A stretch of 64,000 nucleotides of DNA from Pseudoglutamicibacter cumminsii (GCF_016907775.1 NZ_JAFBCO010000001.1:2195254-2259253); one strand, 5' to 3'; positions 47,618-57,008 are shown, numbered from the stretch's first letter. Numbers and translations: made by a program. The notes: generated by a model from the letters alone, not told the origin.

Positions 47618-50600
47618 ATGTCGATGACCGTTTCTTATCCTCCAGAGCTTCCGGTTTCAGCCGCGCGTGACGAGATCGTTGACGCGCTGAACCGTCACCA
47701 GGTGATCGTGGTTGCCGGTGAAACAGGCTCGGGTAAGACGACCCAGCTCCCTAAGATGCTGGCCGAAGTCTTGGGTGTTGCGGACGCCGCGCCTGGTGAG
47801 CGCGGCATGATCGCGCACACTCAGCCGCGTCGTATCGCTGCGCGTTCGGTGGCTGAACGTTTGGCTGAAGAGCTGGGTACCACCATCGGCGATGACGTGG
47901 GTTATCAGGTCCGCTTCACGGATGAGTCCTCGAAGAAGACCCGCATCAAGCTCATGACGGACGGCATTCTGCTCGCGGAAATCGCGGGCGATCCGCAGCT
48001 GTCCCGCTACTCCGGCATCATCATTGACGAGGCGCATGAGCGCTCCCTCAACATCGATGTGCTCTTGGGGCACGTCGCGCGGCTTCTCCCCCAGCGGCCA
48101 GACCTGAAGGTTGTCATTACGTCGGCGACGATCGATCCGGAGTCTTTCGCGCGCCACTTCGCGACCAAGAACGCCGAGGGCGCGCTCGCGCCTGCCCCGA
48201 TCATCGAGGTTTCGGGCCGCACGTACCCGGTGGAGATCCGCTACCGCCCCGTGAGTGAGGACCCGAACGATGGGGCGGATGAGCTGGATCCAGCGTCGAT
48301 TCCCGCTGATGTCGATATGACCTCGGCGGTGGTCGATGCGGTCAAAGAGTTGGCCTCGGAAGGTCCCGGAGATATTTTGGTGTTCTTCTCCGGCGAGCGC
48401 GAGATCCGGGACGCGCAGCAAGCGCTCAACGGGGTCATTGGTTCGACGCCGCGGTTGCGTAACAGCGAGGTCTTGCCGCTGTTTGGCAGGTTGTCGATGG
48501 CGGAGCAGCATCGTATTTTCGCGCCGGGGTCGAAGCGGCGGATCGTGTTGGCAACCAACGTCGCCGAGACGTCGCTGACGGTTCCGGGGATCCGGTACGT
48601 GGTGGATACGGGGCTTGCTCGTATTTCGCGGTATTCGACCCGGACTAAGGTTCAGCGGTTGCCGATCGAACGGATTTCACAGGCTTCCGCCCGGCAGCGT
48701 TCGGGCCGTTCTGGCCGTGTCGCTGACGGTATTGCTATCCGTTTGTATTCGGAAGAGGACTTCGAGTCGCGCCCGGAGTTCACTGATCCGGAGATTCTAC
48801 GCACCAACCTCGCGTCCGTGATTCTGCAGATGGCCGCGATGAAGGTCATCCAGACCCCGGACGATATCGCTGACTTCCCGTTCGTCCAAGCACCGCCGGC
48901 GCGTGCTGTACGCGACGGTGTGACGCTACTGCGTGAGCTTGGGGCGCTAACCGAGCCAGCTCAGCACAACACAGGCCAGCAGCAACAGCGTAAGCAACGT
49001 GGCCAGCAGAACCAGCGTGGCCGCCGCGGACGCCGTGGACGCGGGAGCCAACAACCACGCGGACCGTTGACCCGCATCGGGCGGGATCTTGCACGACTGC
49101 CGGTGGATGTGCGTTTGGGACGCATGATCCTCGAAGCCGCGAAGCATTCGGCGGCGACCGAGGTTTTGGTGATCGCGGCGGCGCTGTCGATTCAAGACCC
49201 GCGGGAGCGCCCATCGGAGGAATCCGGAAACCGAGCCAAGGCCGCGGAGCTGCATTCACGCTTTGCTGATAAGAAATCCGACTTCACGGGTCTGCTGACC
49301 CTGTGGCGTTACGTGCAGGAACAGCAACGGGAGCTCTCGTCTTCGGCCTTCCGGCGTTTGTGCCGCTCGGAGTTCATCAACTATCTGCGTGTGCGCGAAT
49401 GGCAGGACCTGTTCGAGCAGTTGCGCAAGCTCGTCAAGCCGCTACGCATCGCGGTACCGAACCGTGACGTCGATCCGGTCGGCAAGCACGACGCGATCCA
49501 CATGGCGCTGCTGAGCGGCCTGCTTTCGCACATCGGTTCGTGGGACGAACGCAAGCGTGAGTATGCGGGCGCGCGAGGCACACGCTTCTCGATCTTCCCG
49601 GGCTCGGCGCTGGCTCAGCGCAAGCCTGAGTTCGCGATGGCCGCCGAGCTCGTGGAGACGTCGCGGCTGTGGGCGCGCACGGTCGCTGAGTTCAATCCGG
49701 ACTGGGTTGAAAAGGTCGCCCCGCACCTGATCAAGGTTTCGCATTCGGAGCCGCACTGGTCGCGCAAGCAGGGGGCGGCGTTGATCTATGAGAAGGTCAC
49801 GCTGTTCGGTGTCACGGTGGTTCCGCGGCGCCGCGCCCAGTTGTCGCGCCTGGACCGGGCGCTGGCCCGCGAGCTGTTCATCCGTCACGCGCTGGTTGAA
49901 GGCGATTGGGACACGCACCACGCGTTCTTCCGCCGCAATCTCAAGCGTTTGCGTGAGGTTGAGGAGATACAGACACGCATGCGCCGGCACGACCTGCTCG
50001 CCGACGACCACGCCCTCTTCGATTTCTATGATCAGCGCATCCCCGAGCACGTGACCGATCAGCGTGCTTTGGACCGCTGGTGGAAGGGCGCCCGCGGCGA
50101 GAACCCCCACCTGCTGGACTTCGACCCGGAGAAGCTCCTTCAGGCCGACGGCGAAGAGCTCGATCACGACGCCTACCCACAGCAGTGGCGCGTGGACGAT
50201 GACCTCTCGCTTGAGCTGCGTTACGCGTTCGACCCCACGGGTGCCGGCCGCGACGGCGTGTACGTTCGCGTTCCGATCGTGTTCCTCAACCAGCTCAGCC
50301 CCGAGCCGTTCCAGTGGCATGTTCCGGGGTTCCGCGTCGAGTTGATCACTGCGTTGATCCGTTCGTTGCCTAAGCAGGTGCGCAAGGCTTTCGTCCCAGC
50401 GCCCGATGTGGCCCAGGCCGCCGCTGATGCGCTGGCTGAAGACTTTGATCCGGCAACCGATGCGTTGCTTCCGAGCCTCGAGCTTGCGTTGCGTAGGCTA
50501 CGCGGCGAGGTGATCCCGCCTCGGTCTTGGGATCTGGAACGCGTTCCTGACTACCTCAAACCGACGTTCCAGGTGATTGGTGCGCGCGGCAAGATCCTCG

Positions 50601-51724
50601 GTGATTCGAAGGACCTGCGCGCCTTGCAGGCGCAGCTTGCGAGCCAAAACCGTGCGGCGATCGCGTCCGAGCTCGGGGTATCCGCCGAGCAGCTTGGCGA
50701 AGCCAAGCGGCGCGCGGGCGGCGGCAAGCAGGCGGCCACGAACTCCGGGAAGCCGGGCGGAACATCAGCACCTAAGCCAGCACCTATGCCGGGCCCTAAA
50801 GCGAATGCGGCTACCGCATCGGGCGCTGATACAGCATCCAGCGTGTGGGAGCAGCGCGGGCTCACCGAGTGGCCGGCCGATCTCCCGGAGCAACGCTTCC
50901 CGCACGAGGTTTCAGCAACCGTGCGTGGCCGTGACATTACCGGCTACCCGGGGCTGACCGACCTCAAAAACACGGCGGGCATCACGATCTACCGGTCGGT
51001 TGCGGAACGCACCGTGGGCCACCGCCGCGGAACCATCCGCTTGCTTGCGCTCACGGTCCCGTCCCCTCAGCGCTACGTCATGGATCACCTGACCAGCCGC
51101 GAGAAGATCGCGTTCGCGCGCACACCGCACGGGAACGTGGACACGTTCGTCAAAGACGCGGTCTATGCCGCGATCGACCAGCTGACCCCGCCTCAAACGC
51201 CGCTGGATGAGGCGGGGTTCAAGGCCTTGTTCAATCACGTCCGCGGCGAGCTCATCGAAACCACGTTGGGACTCATCAAGAGCCTCGAGAAGACGCTTGC
51301 AAGCTCGAATCGGATCCAGGCGCGGCTCGATGCGATCACCTCGAACGCGCTCGCCGATACGGTCTCCGACATCCGTTCCCAGCTGCGCGGCCTGTTATAT
51401 CCGGGCTTCGTGGCCGCGGCAGGCGGGCACAACGTCATGCACTTGCCGCGCTACATGGAAGCGATCGAGAAGCGTCTCGACAAGGTTGAAGCCGGAGCGC
51501 TGACCCGCGACCTCGAAAACACTGACATCATCCAAGATCTCGAAGACGCCTACGACGACGCTCTCGACGCCGTCCCGCAAGGCGCCGCGCCTTCCGAGAA
51601 GCTCCTGGACATCAAGTGGTTGCTCGAAGAACAGCGGGTGTCATTGTTCGCCCAAGAATTGGGAACAGCGCGGTCCGTATCCCCTAAACGGATCCGAACC
51701 GCGCTGCGAGAAGCCCAGCACTAG
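47618..51724 (+). CDS. hrpA: HrpA-type ATP-dependent RNA helicase
   Basis: A 1368-residue DEAH-box RNA helicase, full length for HrpA. Motifs: Walker A GETGSGKTTQLPK (near residue 33), TQPRRIAARSVAERLAEE, DEAH in IIDEAHERSLN, SATID, and motif VI QRSGRSGRV. A basic insertion rich in Gln/Arg/Gly lies near residue 450 and an Ala/Pro/Lys linker near 1030-1075. The C-terminal region carries the OB-fold and HrpA-specific DUF3418 domain (TIYRSVAERTVGHRRGTIRL). HrpA rescues stalled or collided ribosomes in enterobacteria; the same role is inferred here. Confidence 0.94.
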   Translation: MSMTVSYPPELPVSAARDEIVDALNRHQVIVVAGETGSGKTTQLPKMLAEVLGVADAAPGERGMIAHTQPRRIAARSVAERLAEELGTTIGDDVGYQVRFTDESSKKTRIKLMTDGILLAEIAGDPQLSRYSGIIIDEAHERSLNIDVLLGHVARLLPQRPDLKVVITSATIDPESFARHFATKNAEGALAPAPIIEVSGRTYPVEIRYRPVSEDPNDGADELDPASIPADVDMTSAVVDAVKELASEGPGDILVFFSGEREIRDAQQALNGVIGSTPRLRNSEVLPLFGRLSMAEQHRIFAPGSKRRIVLATNVAETSLTVPGIRYVVDTGLARISRYSTRTKVQRLPIERISQASARQRSGRSGRVADGIAIRLYSEEDFESRPEFTDPEILRTNLASVILQMAAMKVIQTPDDIADFPFVQAPPARAVRDGVTLLRELGALTEPAQHNTGQQQQRKQRGQQNQRGRRGRRGRGSQQPRGPLTRIGRDLARLPVDVRLGRMILEAAKHSAATEVLVIAAALSIQDPRERPSEESGNRAKAAELHSRFADKKSDFTGLLTLWRYVQEQQRELSSSAFRRLCRSEFINYLRVREWQDLFEQLRKLVKPLRIAVPNRDVDPVGKHDAIHMALLSGLLSHIGSWDERKREYAGARGTRFSIFPGSALAQRKPEFAMAAELVETSRLWARTVAEFNPDWVEKVAPHLIKVSHSEPHWSRKQGAALIYEKVTLFGVTVVPRRRAQLSRLDRALARELFIRHALVEGDWDTHHAFFRRNLKRLREVEEIQTRMRRHDLLADDHALFDFYDQRIPEHVTDQRALDRWWKGARGENPHLLDFDPEKLLQADGEELDHDAYPQQWRVDDDLSLELRYAFDPTGAGRDGVYVRVPIVFLNQLSPEPFQWHVPGFRVELITALIRSLPKQVRKAFVPAPDVAQAAADALAEDFDPATDALLPSLELALRRLRGEVIPPRSWDLERVPDYLKPTFQVIGARGKILGDSKDLRALQAQLASQNRAAIASELGVSAEQLGEAKRRAGGGKQAATNSGKPGGTSAPKPAPMPGPKANAATASGADTASSVWEQRGLTEWPADLPEQRFPHEVSATVRGRDITGYPGLTDLKNTAGITIYRSVAERTVGHRRGTIRLLALTVPSPQRYVMDHLTSREKIAFARTPHGNVDTFVKDAVYAAIDQLTPPQTPLDEAGFKALFNHVRGELIETTLGLIKSLEKTLASSNRIQARLDAITSNALADTVSDIRSQLRGLLYPGFVAAAGGHNVMHLPRYMEAIEKRLDKVEAGALTRDLENTDIIQDLEDAYDDALDAVPQGAAPSEKLLDIKWLLEEQRVSLFAQELGTARSVSPKRIRTALREAQH

Positions 51725-51763
51725 CCGCGGCATCGCCCCGCGGTACCGCGGCAGTTGCCGCGG
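51725..51763. terminator. GC-rich palindrome cluster between hrpA and the HIT gene
   Basis: Four copies of CCGCGG at 51725, 51738, 51746 and 51758. The middle pair forms a self-complementary CCGCGGTACCGCGG. It starts directly at the hrpA stop and lies between convergent genes, so it probably acts as a terminator. Confidence 0.5.
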
Positions 51764-51787
51764 GAGTTGCAGCAGAAATGTTCCGCG

Positions 51788-52213
51788 CTACTGAGGCAGG
51801 TTGGCTTCGTGGCCGGCGTCCTTGAGCGCATCGAGGATCTTGCGTTGCGCTTCATCGAAAACCTCAGCCGCAACGTCGTTCTGGACGTTATCGAGGTTGT
51901 AGTCCTCAAGCGAGTTGGTTGGCCACACGTGAACGTGCAGGTGGTCGACTTCGAAACCAGCGATCATAAGGCCCGCGCGCTCGGCGCCGAAGGCCTTCAG
52001 CTGTGCCTGGCCGATCGTCTGCGCCACCGTGGAAAGGTGCGCGACCAGCTCGGCCGATGTGTCCGTCCACTTATCGACTTCCTCACGCGGAACCACGAGC
52101 GTGTGGCCCTGCGTGATCGGGCCGATCGACAAGAACGCTACACATTTCTCATCCGACCACACGAAGCGGCCAGGAAGCTCACCGTTGATAATTCGGGTAA
52201 ACAGCGTTGCCAC
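51788..52213 (-). CDS. HIT family hydrolase
   Basis: A 141-residue histidine-triad nucleotide-binding protein. The catalytic triad reads HLHVHVWP, with an N-terminal SDEKCVAFLSIGPITQGHTLVVP core. Such proteins hydrolyse adenosine phosphoramidates or related nucleotides. Start is GTG at 52213, set by GGAGAGGA about six bases upstream; a TTG six codons earlier overlaps that site. It lies 52 bases after the dehydrogenase stop on the same strand. Confidence 0.92.
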   Translation of the reverse strand: MATLFTRIINGELPGRFVWSDEKCVAFLSIGPITQGHTLVVPREEVDKWTDTSAELVAHLSTVAQTIGQAQLKAFGAERAGLMIAGFEVDHLHVHVWPTNSLEDYNLDNVQNDVAAEVFDEAQRKILDALKDAGHEANLPQ

Positions 52214-52265
52214 GGAACATCCTCTCCACAAGCCCGCGCTCGCGGGCCATCTAGCTCATGGTTGG

Positions 52266-53606
52266 TTATGCGTTCAGATGCGAATCCAAACTACCGATAT
52301 CCAATACACCACGGTAGTGGAGTTCGCCCGCGACCATCCGGTCCCATGCCTCATTCATGTCAGCGGCGGTCACAATCTCGATGTCAGGAACAACACCGTG
52401 GTCAGCACAGAACTCGAGCATGCGCTGAGTCTGTTCGATCCCACCGATCTTGGTTCCAACCAACCGCAGGCCCCGGTTCACAAGCGAGCGCGGATCAACC
52501 AGCGGCATCTCTGAACCATCCGCATCCGCCGGCAGACCCGCAAGCACCACAGTGCCTCGTGGAGCCAACAGATCCAGCAGAGCATTCACATCGTGAGCGG
52601 CGGAAATCGCGTCCACCAGCACGGTGAAGCGGCCACGAGCCGCTGCCATCGAGCCTTCATCCGTGGTGAGCACGACGTCGTGGGCACCTAGCCGGCGGGC
52701 ATCCTCGGCTTTCGCCTGGGTCCGGGTCAGCGCGGTAACCTCGGCGCCCATCGCGGCGGCAAGCTTGACCGCCATATGGCCCAAGCCGCCGATGCCGGCT
52801 ACCGCCACCTTGTCCCCTGGCCCAACACGTAGGTCCTCGAGCGGCGCGTACATCGTGATGCCGGCGCACAGCAACGGCGCGGCGTGCGCGGGGCCAATCT
52901 TCTCCGGGATGCGCAATACGAAATCCTCAGGCACCACGATGCTCGTCGCATACCCGCCTTGGGTGCGTTCCGAATGCGGTTCATCCCACGTCCCGTAGGT
53001 TCCCACGGCGTTGTGGATGCAGAACTGCTCGTCCTGGCGTTTGCACGGTTCGCACACGCGGCACGAGCCCACCATGCAGCCGACGCCCACACGCTCGCCG
53101 ACCTGCCAGCTTTGCACCTCGGAGCCAACCGCGCACACGCGCCCCACCATTTCGTGGCCGGTCACGAGCGGAACCGCGCGGGATCCCCATTCGCCGCGAG
53201 CGGTGTGCACATCCGAATGGCACAAGCCGCAGTATTCAAGGTCGATCACGATATCCCTCGGCCCGGCAGCACGGCGCGGGATCGCGAGCTCTTCCAGCGG
53301 CGCACCTAGCTCCCGCACGCCCACGGCGAGCGCTTCGTGAGCCTTACCCTGAAACGCCGCGAGACGCTGGGCTTCCCACTCTTCTGCGGTGAAGAGGTCC
53401 TCGCCTTCGTGGGGGAAACGCGCTGGCAGAACCTTGTCTTTACGCCCGACGCGCGGGTCAGGTTGACTGTGGGCCTCCCGTGCCGCTGAGGTTGCGCCGT
53501 CTGTTTTCTTCTCCGTGCTGGAGGTTTTAGCTTCCTGGGCGGCTTCTTCGGCGCGGCGGCGCGCTTCAGCGAGAACGGTGACGGAAGGAATCTTCGCAGG
53601 TGTCAT
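52266..53606 (-). CDS. zinc-dependent alcohol dehydrogenase with N-terminal extension
   Basis: A 446-residue medium-chain dehydrogenase of the cinnamyl-alcohol (YahK/AdhC) type. Catalytic zinc ligands in CGLCHSD and GHEMVG; structural zinc cysteines in GSCRVCEPCKRQDEQFC; cofactor strand AVAGIGGLGHMAVKLA. About 93 residues of charged, Ala-rich sequence precede the enzyme start (AVGVRELGAPLEEL), which normally begins near residue 1. A TAAAGT -10 hexamer ends six bases before the ATG at 53606, so the extension appears to be translated. Substrate is unknown; it diverges from zur. Confidence 0.85.
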   Translation of the reverse strand: MTPAKIPSVTVLAEARRRAEEAAQEAKTSSTEKKTDGATSAAREAHSQPDPRVGRKDKVLPARFPHEGEDLFTAEEWEAQRLAAFQGKAHEALAVGVRELGAPLEELAIPRRAAGPRDIVIDLEYCGLCHSDVHTARGEWGSRAVPLVTGHEMVGRVCAVGSEVQSWQVGERVGVGCMVGSCRVCEPCKRQDEQFCIHNAVGTYGTWDEPHSERTQGGYATSIVVPEDFVLRIPEKIGPAHAAPLLCAGITMYAPLEDLRVGPGDKVAVAGIGGLGHMAVKLAAAMGAEVTALTRTQAKAEDARRLGAHDVVLTTDEGSMAAARGRFTVLVDAISAAHDVNALLDLLAPRGTVVLAGLPADADGSEMPLVDPRSLVNRGLRLVGTKIGGIEQTQRMLEFCADHGVVPDIEIVTAADMNEAWDRMVAGELHYRGVLDIGSLDSHLNA

Positions 53607-53612
53607 GTCTCT

Positions 53613-53618
53613 ACTTTA
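53613..53618 (-). promoter_or_regulatory. -10 element of the alcohol dehydrogenase gene (leaderless)
   Basis: TAAAGT on the minus strand ends 6 bases before the ATG at 53606. Confidence 0.5.
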
Positions 53619-53642
53619 CGCACGCCCGTCGCACCCGCACAC

Positions 53643-53648
53643 TAAACT
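53643..53648 (+). promoter_or_regulatory. candidate -10 element of zur
   Basis: TAAACT, placing transcription start near 53655 and giving a leader of about 57 bases. Confidence 0.35.
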
Positions 53649-53661
53649 GGTGGGACCTGTG

Positions 53662-53697
53662 ATGACTATCCGTGCCGTAACCTTGGCTCGGTTGTGA
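53662..53697 (+). CDS. possible 11-codon leader ORF before zur
   Basis: ATG to TGA encoding MTIRAVTLARL. GGTGGGA lies six bases upstream, and the stop is 14 bases before the zur ATG. It may be a translated upstream ORF or chance; no homology is expected at this size. Confidence 0.3.
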   Translation: MTIRAVTLARL

Positions 53698-53711
53698 GTT
53701 GAGGAGAACGT

Positions 53712-54125
53712 ATGTCGAATAAACCGGCAACACCTGTGCGCCGCAACACTCGTCAGCGTGCACTTCTTGAAGAAGAGCTCAACCGCCACGACGACTTCCG
53801 CACAGCACAAGAAATCCATCAGTGCATGCTGAGCCACGGAGACACGGTTTCGCTCGCAACCATCTACAGGTCGCTCACTCAGATGCATGAGGACGGGGTC
53901 GTTGACCAGGTCCGTACTGAAAGCGGAGAGATGGCTTTCCGCCGTTGCGCCGACGAAGGGCATCACCACCACCTCGTGTGCCGCCAGTGCGGCGCTGCCG
54001 AAGAGATCGACGCCCCCGAGTTCGAAGAATGGGCCGACGAACTCGCGGCCGCTTACGGCTTCACGGGTATCGACCACAGCCTCGAGATCAACGGCTACTG
54101 CCCGGACTGTTCCCGCAACCGGTAG
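53712..54125 (+). CDS. zur: Fur-family regulator, probably Zur
   Basis: A 137-residue Fur-type repressor. Winged-helix recognition region SLATIYRSLTQMHEDGVV; metal sites GHHHHLVCRQCG and YCPDCS. GAGGAG lies five bases before the ATG. It lies tail to tail with the znuACB operon, whose promoter carries a Zur-box-like palindrome, so zinc rather than iron is the likely co-repressor. Specificity is inferred from context. Confidence 0.88.
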   Translation: MSNKPATPVRRNTRQRALLEEELNRHDDFRTAQEIHQCMLSHGDTVSLATIYRSLTQMHEDGVVDQVRTESGEMAFRRCADEGHHHHLVCRQCGAAEEIDAPEFEEWADELAAAYGFTGIDHSLEINGYCPDCSRNR

Positions 54126-54135
54126 CAGTTGAGCG

Positions 54136-54984
54136 TTACTGTTTCCACGCCATCGTGCGTGACCCAACGGCCCGCGCGATCAGCCAGATCACAAACGAGA
54201 TGGTCGTGATGTAAGGGCTCACCGGGAGCGATCCGGCAAGCGAGAGCAGAAGCCCGCCCACAAGCGATACTTCAGCGAAAATAATTGAGAGCAACACAAC
54301 CTTGCCGGGGCTCGCTGTCAACCGCATCGCCGCCGCCGCTGGCGTAATCAGCAACGCCAAAACCAATAGCGCACCCACGATGTGGATCGACAACGCAACC
54401 GCGATACCCAGCACGATCATGAACGCGGTAGATAATCCAGCCACCGGAACGCCGCGAGCGCTAGCGACCCACGGGTCGGTCGAAGCGAACATGAGCGGCC
54501 GCCACATGAACGCCAGTAGCGCGAGAACAAGTACGGTGCCGATCGCGATCGAGCTCAAGCGGGAGTCATCCACCGCGACGATCTGGCCGGTCAGCAGACC
54601 AAACTTATTGGCGCTACGGCCCTGATACAAGGACAACGCCAGGATGCCCAAGCCGAGCCCGAAAGGCATCATGACACCCGTGATTGCGTTGCGTTCACGC
54701 GCACCGGATCCTAGAAGTCCCATGATGAGGGCCGCGAGGATCGAACCGACCATCGAGCCAGTCACAACGTCATGGCCAAGCAACAGCGCGATCGAGGCGC
54801 CTGCGAAGCTCAGCTCGGCGATGCCGTGGACCGCAAAACCCATGTCGCGGGTCATGACCATGACACCGACGACGCCTCCCATGACCGCGAGCAGCGCGCC
54901 CGCGATGATGCTCGGCCACACGAGCGCAAGCAGCTCGCCATAATCCTCAAACGAGAAGATCCGCTCCCACAGTTCAGGCCCCAC
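54136..54984 (-). CDS. znuB: ZnuB-type zinc ABC transporter permease
   Basis: A 282-residue permease with about eight membrane helices (LVWPSIIAGALLAVMGGVVGV onward) of the zinc/manganese family. The frame is open 69 codons further up, but that part overlaps znuC. GAGGAGG ends six bases before a GTG at 54984, which gives the usual N-terminus GPELWERIFSFEDY. It overlaps the znuC end by 11 bases. Confidence 0.92.
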   Translation of the reverse strand: MGPELWERIFSFEDYGELLALVWPSIIAGALLAVMGGVVGVMVMTRDMGFAVHGIAELSFAGASIALLLGHDVVTGSMVGSILAALIMGLLGSGARERNAITGVMMPFGLGLGILALSLYQGRSANKFGLLTGQIVAVDDSRLSSIAIGTVLVLALLAFMWRPLMFASTDPWVASARGVPVAGLSTAFMIVLGIAVALSIHIVGALLVLALLITPAAAAMRLTASPGKVVLLSIIFAEVSLVGGLLLSLAGSLPVSPYITTISFVIWLIARAVGSRTMAWKQ

Positions 54985-55843
54985 GGCGCACCTCCTCGCC
55001 ATAGTCACCATGGTCATGGTCGTGATCGTGGTGGGCGTGATCCTCACTGCCCAGAATCGCGACCCGCCCGCCGAGGCGAACAACGTCAATCCGACGCCCG
55101 AACAGCTCCGAGAGCGTGTGGGTGTTGATGACGTCTTCAGGAGCGCCGATGCGGTGCTGGCCCTCAACCAAGTAGAGGACCCTGTCCACAAACGGCAAGA
55201 TCGGGTTGATCTCGTGGGTCACGAAAATGATCGCCGAATCCTCAACCCGAGCCTGCTCAGCGATGAGCTTGGTGACTTCCTGCTGACGAGCAACGTCCAA
55301 AGACAGCAACGGCTCGTCGCACAACAACAACGCCGGGTTGCTCGCTAATGCTTGCGCGGCACGCAACCTCTGCTGCTCGCCACCTGAAAGCTGCCACACC
55401 GGCCGCATCGCATACGACGTGGCGTCGACCCGCTCAATGAGCTCGTCCACACGTTTCTTCAAGCGGCGGCGACGCGGATCGAAAAGCCGCGGCCCCCATC
55501 GTTCGCCATCTAATCCCTGCGCAACCATGTCCCATCCCCGAAGAGGGGTCCCCTCGGGGATGGGACGTTGCTGAGGGATCACCGAAACATCGTGTTCCTT
55601 AGTGCTCACACCATGCCCGGCGATCCGCACCTCACCACTCGTGAGCTTCTGCATACCCAGCAGAACCTTCAACAACGTGGTCTTCCCGGCACCATTCGGG
55701 CCCAGGACGGCGACGAACTCGCCTGGTTCGATCGTGAGGTTCAGGCGATCGAAGATAACGCGGTCCCCAAAACGCAGATGAGCGTCAATCAGCTCAACCG
55801 CGGGGGCTTTAGCGTGTTCAGACATGGGTGAGGTGTACTCCAT
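54974..55843 (-). CDS. znuC: ZnuC-type zinc ABC transporter ATPase
   Basis: A 289-residue ATPase. Walker A GPNGAGKTTLLK, signature LSGGEQQRLRAAQAL, Walker B LLCDEPLLSLD, H-loop FVTHE. The C-terminal tail has a His/Asp-rich stretch (HAHHDHDHDHGDYG), probably a zinc-binding tail. Start is ATG at 55843; ATG at 55825 is possible. It lies 13 bases after the znuA stop. Confidence 0.93.
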   Translation of the reverse strand: MEYTSPMSEHAKAPAVELIDAHLRFGDRVIFDRLNLTIEPGEFVAVLGPNGAGKTTLLKVLLGMQKLTSGEVRIAGHGVSTKEHDVSVIPQQRPIPEGTPLRGWDMVAQGLDGERWGPRLFDPRRRRLKKRVDELIERVDATSYAMRPVWQLSGGEQQRLRAAQALASNPALLLCDEPLLSLDVARQQEVTKLIAEQARVEDSAIIFVTHEINPILPFVDRVLYLVEGQHRIGAPEDVINTHTLSELFGRRIDVVRLGGRVAILGSEDHAHHDHDHDHGDYGEEVRRGA

Positions 55844-55856
55844 AAATTGACCAGGT

Positions 55857-56939
55857 CTACTTCGCGTCTACAGCCTTAGCGATAGCAGCGACGTTGTCCT
55901 TCATCCATTTAACGAACGTTTTGCCTTCCGGAATCGTCTCAGTGACATCAACCGTCGGGACGCCCGCCTTCTGAGCCGATTCGTACAGCTTCTTAGTCTG
56001 CGGGTCAGCAGTCTGCGAGTTGAAAGCGAACAGCTGAACTTTACCCTGCTTGAGTGAATCCTCAGCACGCTTGATGACGAGCGCAGGGATCTCCTGGCCA
56101 GCCTCGACCGCCGAGGAAAGGCCTTCCGGCGTGCCGTCCTCCATGCCGAGCTCGTTGAGCAATGCTTCCGGAACCGGCTCCGTCATCATGAACGACTTGC
56201 CCTTGAGCTTCTTCTCAGCGGCTTTGAAGTCCTCGGAGTCAGTCACGTCCGAGATCTCCTCGGCGAGCTTGGAAGCGTTCTCTTCGTAGGTCTTAGCGTT
56301 GTCCGGGTCGGCCTTTGCAAGCGCCTCGCCGACTTCACCTACAAACTCCTCCATGTGGTCCAAGTCGTACCACACGTGCTCGTTTTCGCCATGCGCGTGG
56401 CTGTGACCTTCGTGGCCGTGGCCGTGATCGTGGCCCTCTTCACCATGGTCATGGCCATGACCTTCTTCGCCGTGATCGTGCTCGTGATCGTGGCCCTCTT
56501 CACCATGATCATGGCCGTGATCGTGGCTGTGGCCTTCGCCCTCGAAGGACTTCACAACGGTCGGAGCCTTGTCACCGAGGTCCTCGATGATTTGTTCGGC
56601 GAAGTAGTCGTAACCGCCACCGTTGATGATGACGACGTCGGCCTTGCTGATCGCAAGCTTGTCTTTGGCCGTGGCTTCATACGAGTGTGGGTCCTGAGCC
56701 GCGTTGCTAATAATGCTCGAGACCTTGCCGTGTTCCCCAGCAACGCTCGAGGCGATATCGCCGTAAACGTTGGTCGTCGCAACGATGTTCAGCTGCTCAG
56801 TCGCGATTCCTTCCTTGCCCTTGCCGTCCTCTGCTGCCGAGCAGCCGGTGACGGCCAAGCCAAAGCTGAGTGCAGTGGCCAAGCCGAGCAAGCCTTTGAC
56901 CTTAGCAGCCCGAGGGCGCGAGGTGGTTGCAAATGCCAT
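55857..56939 (-). CDS. znuA: ZnuA-type zinc-binding lipoprotein
   Basis: A 360-residue substrate-binding protein. A lipoprotein signal with lipobox VTGC (Cys33) anchors it outside the membrane. His/Asp/Glu-rich tandem units (GEEGHDHGH type) fill residues of about 132-187, typical of zinc rather than manganese carriers. Conserved binding regions include NVYGDIASSVAGEHG, SYEATAKD, HVWYDL, and the C-terminal LFAFNSQTADP. It heads the znuACB operon behind a promoter with a Zur-box-like site. Confidence 0.95.
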   Translation of the reverse strand: MAFATTSRPRAAKVKGLLGLATALSFGLAVTGCSAAEDGKGKEGIATEQLNIVATTNVYGDIASSVAGEHGKVSSIISNAAQDPHSYEATAKDKLAISKADVVIINGGGYDYFAEQIIEDLGDKAPTVVKSFEGEGHSHDHGHDHGEEGHDHEHDHGEEGHGHDHGEEGHDHGHGHEGHSHAHGENEHVWYDLDHMEEFVGEVGEALAKADPDNAKTYEENASKLAEEISDVTDSEDFKAAEKKLKGKSFMMTEPVPEALLNELGMEDGTPEGLSSAVEAGQEIPALVIKRAEDSLKQGKVQLFAFNSQTADPQTKKLYESAQKAGVPTVDVTETIPEGKTFVKWMKDNVAAIAKAVDAK

Positions 56940-56993
56940 CTTTGGAACCTTCCATGTTTACGCGATGGACACCACGAGGCCCCACATCGCTAT

Positions 56994-57008
56994 TGCAAAC
57001 TATTCTCA
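56994..57008 (-). promoter_or_regulatory. Zur-box-like palindrome in the znuA promoter
   Basis: On the minus strand TGAGAATAGTTTGCA, matching 11 of 15 positions of the actinobacterial Zur consensus TGAAAATGATTTTCA. It lies inside the 17-base spacer between a possible -35 (TTGTTA) and -10 (TAGCGA). Confidence 0.55.

Noticed and set aside
54985..55191. 69-codon N-terminal extension of znuB
   Set aside because: It lies inside znuC in another frame, and a strong GAGGAGG site fixes the GTG start at 54984.
56375..56545. Regular repeats resembling a CRISPR array
   Set aside because: They are in-frame His/Asp/Glu/Gly codon repeats of the ZnuA metal-binding loop; there are no spacers.
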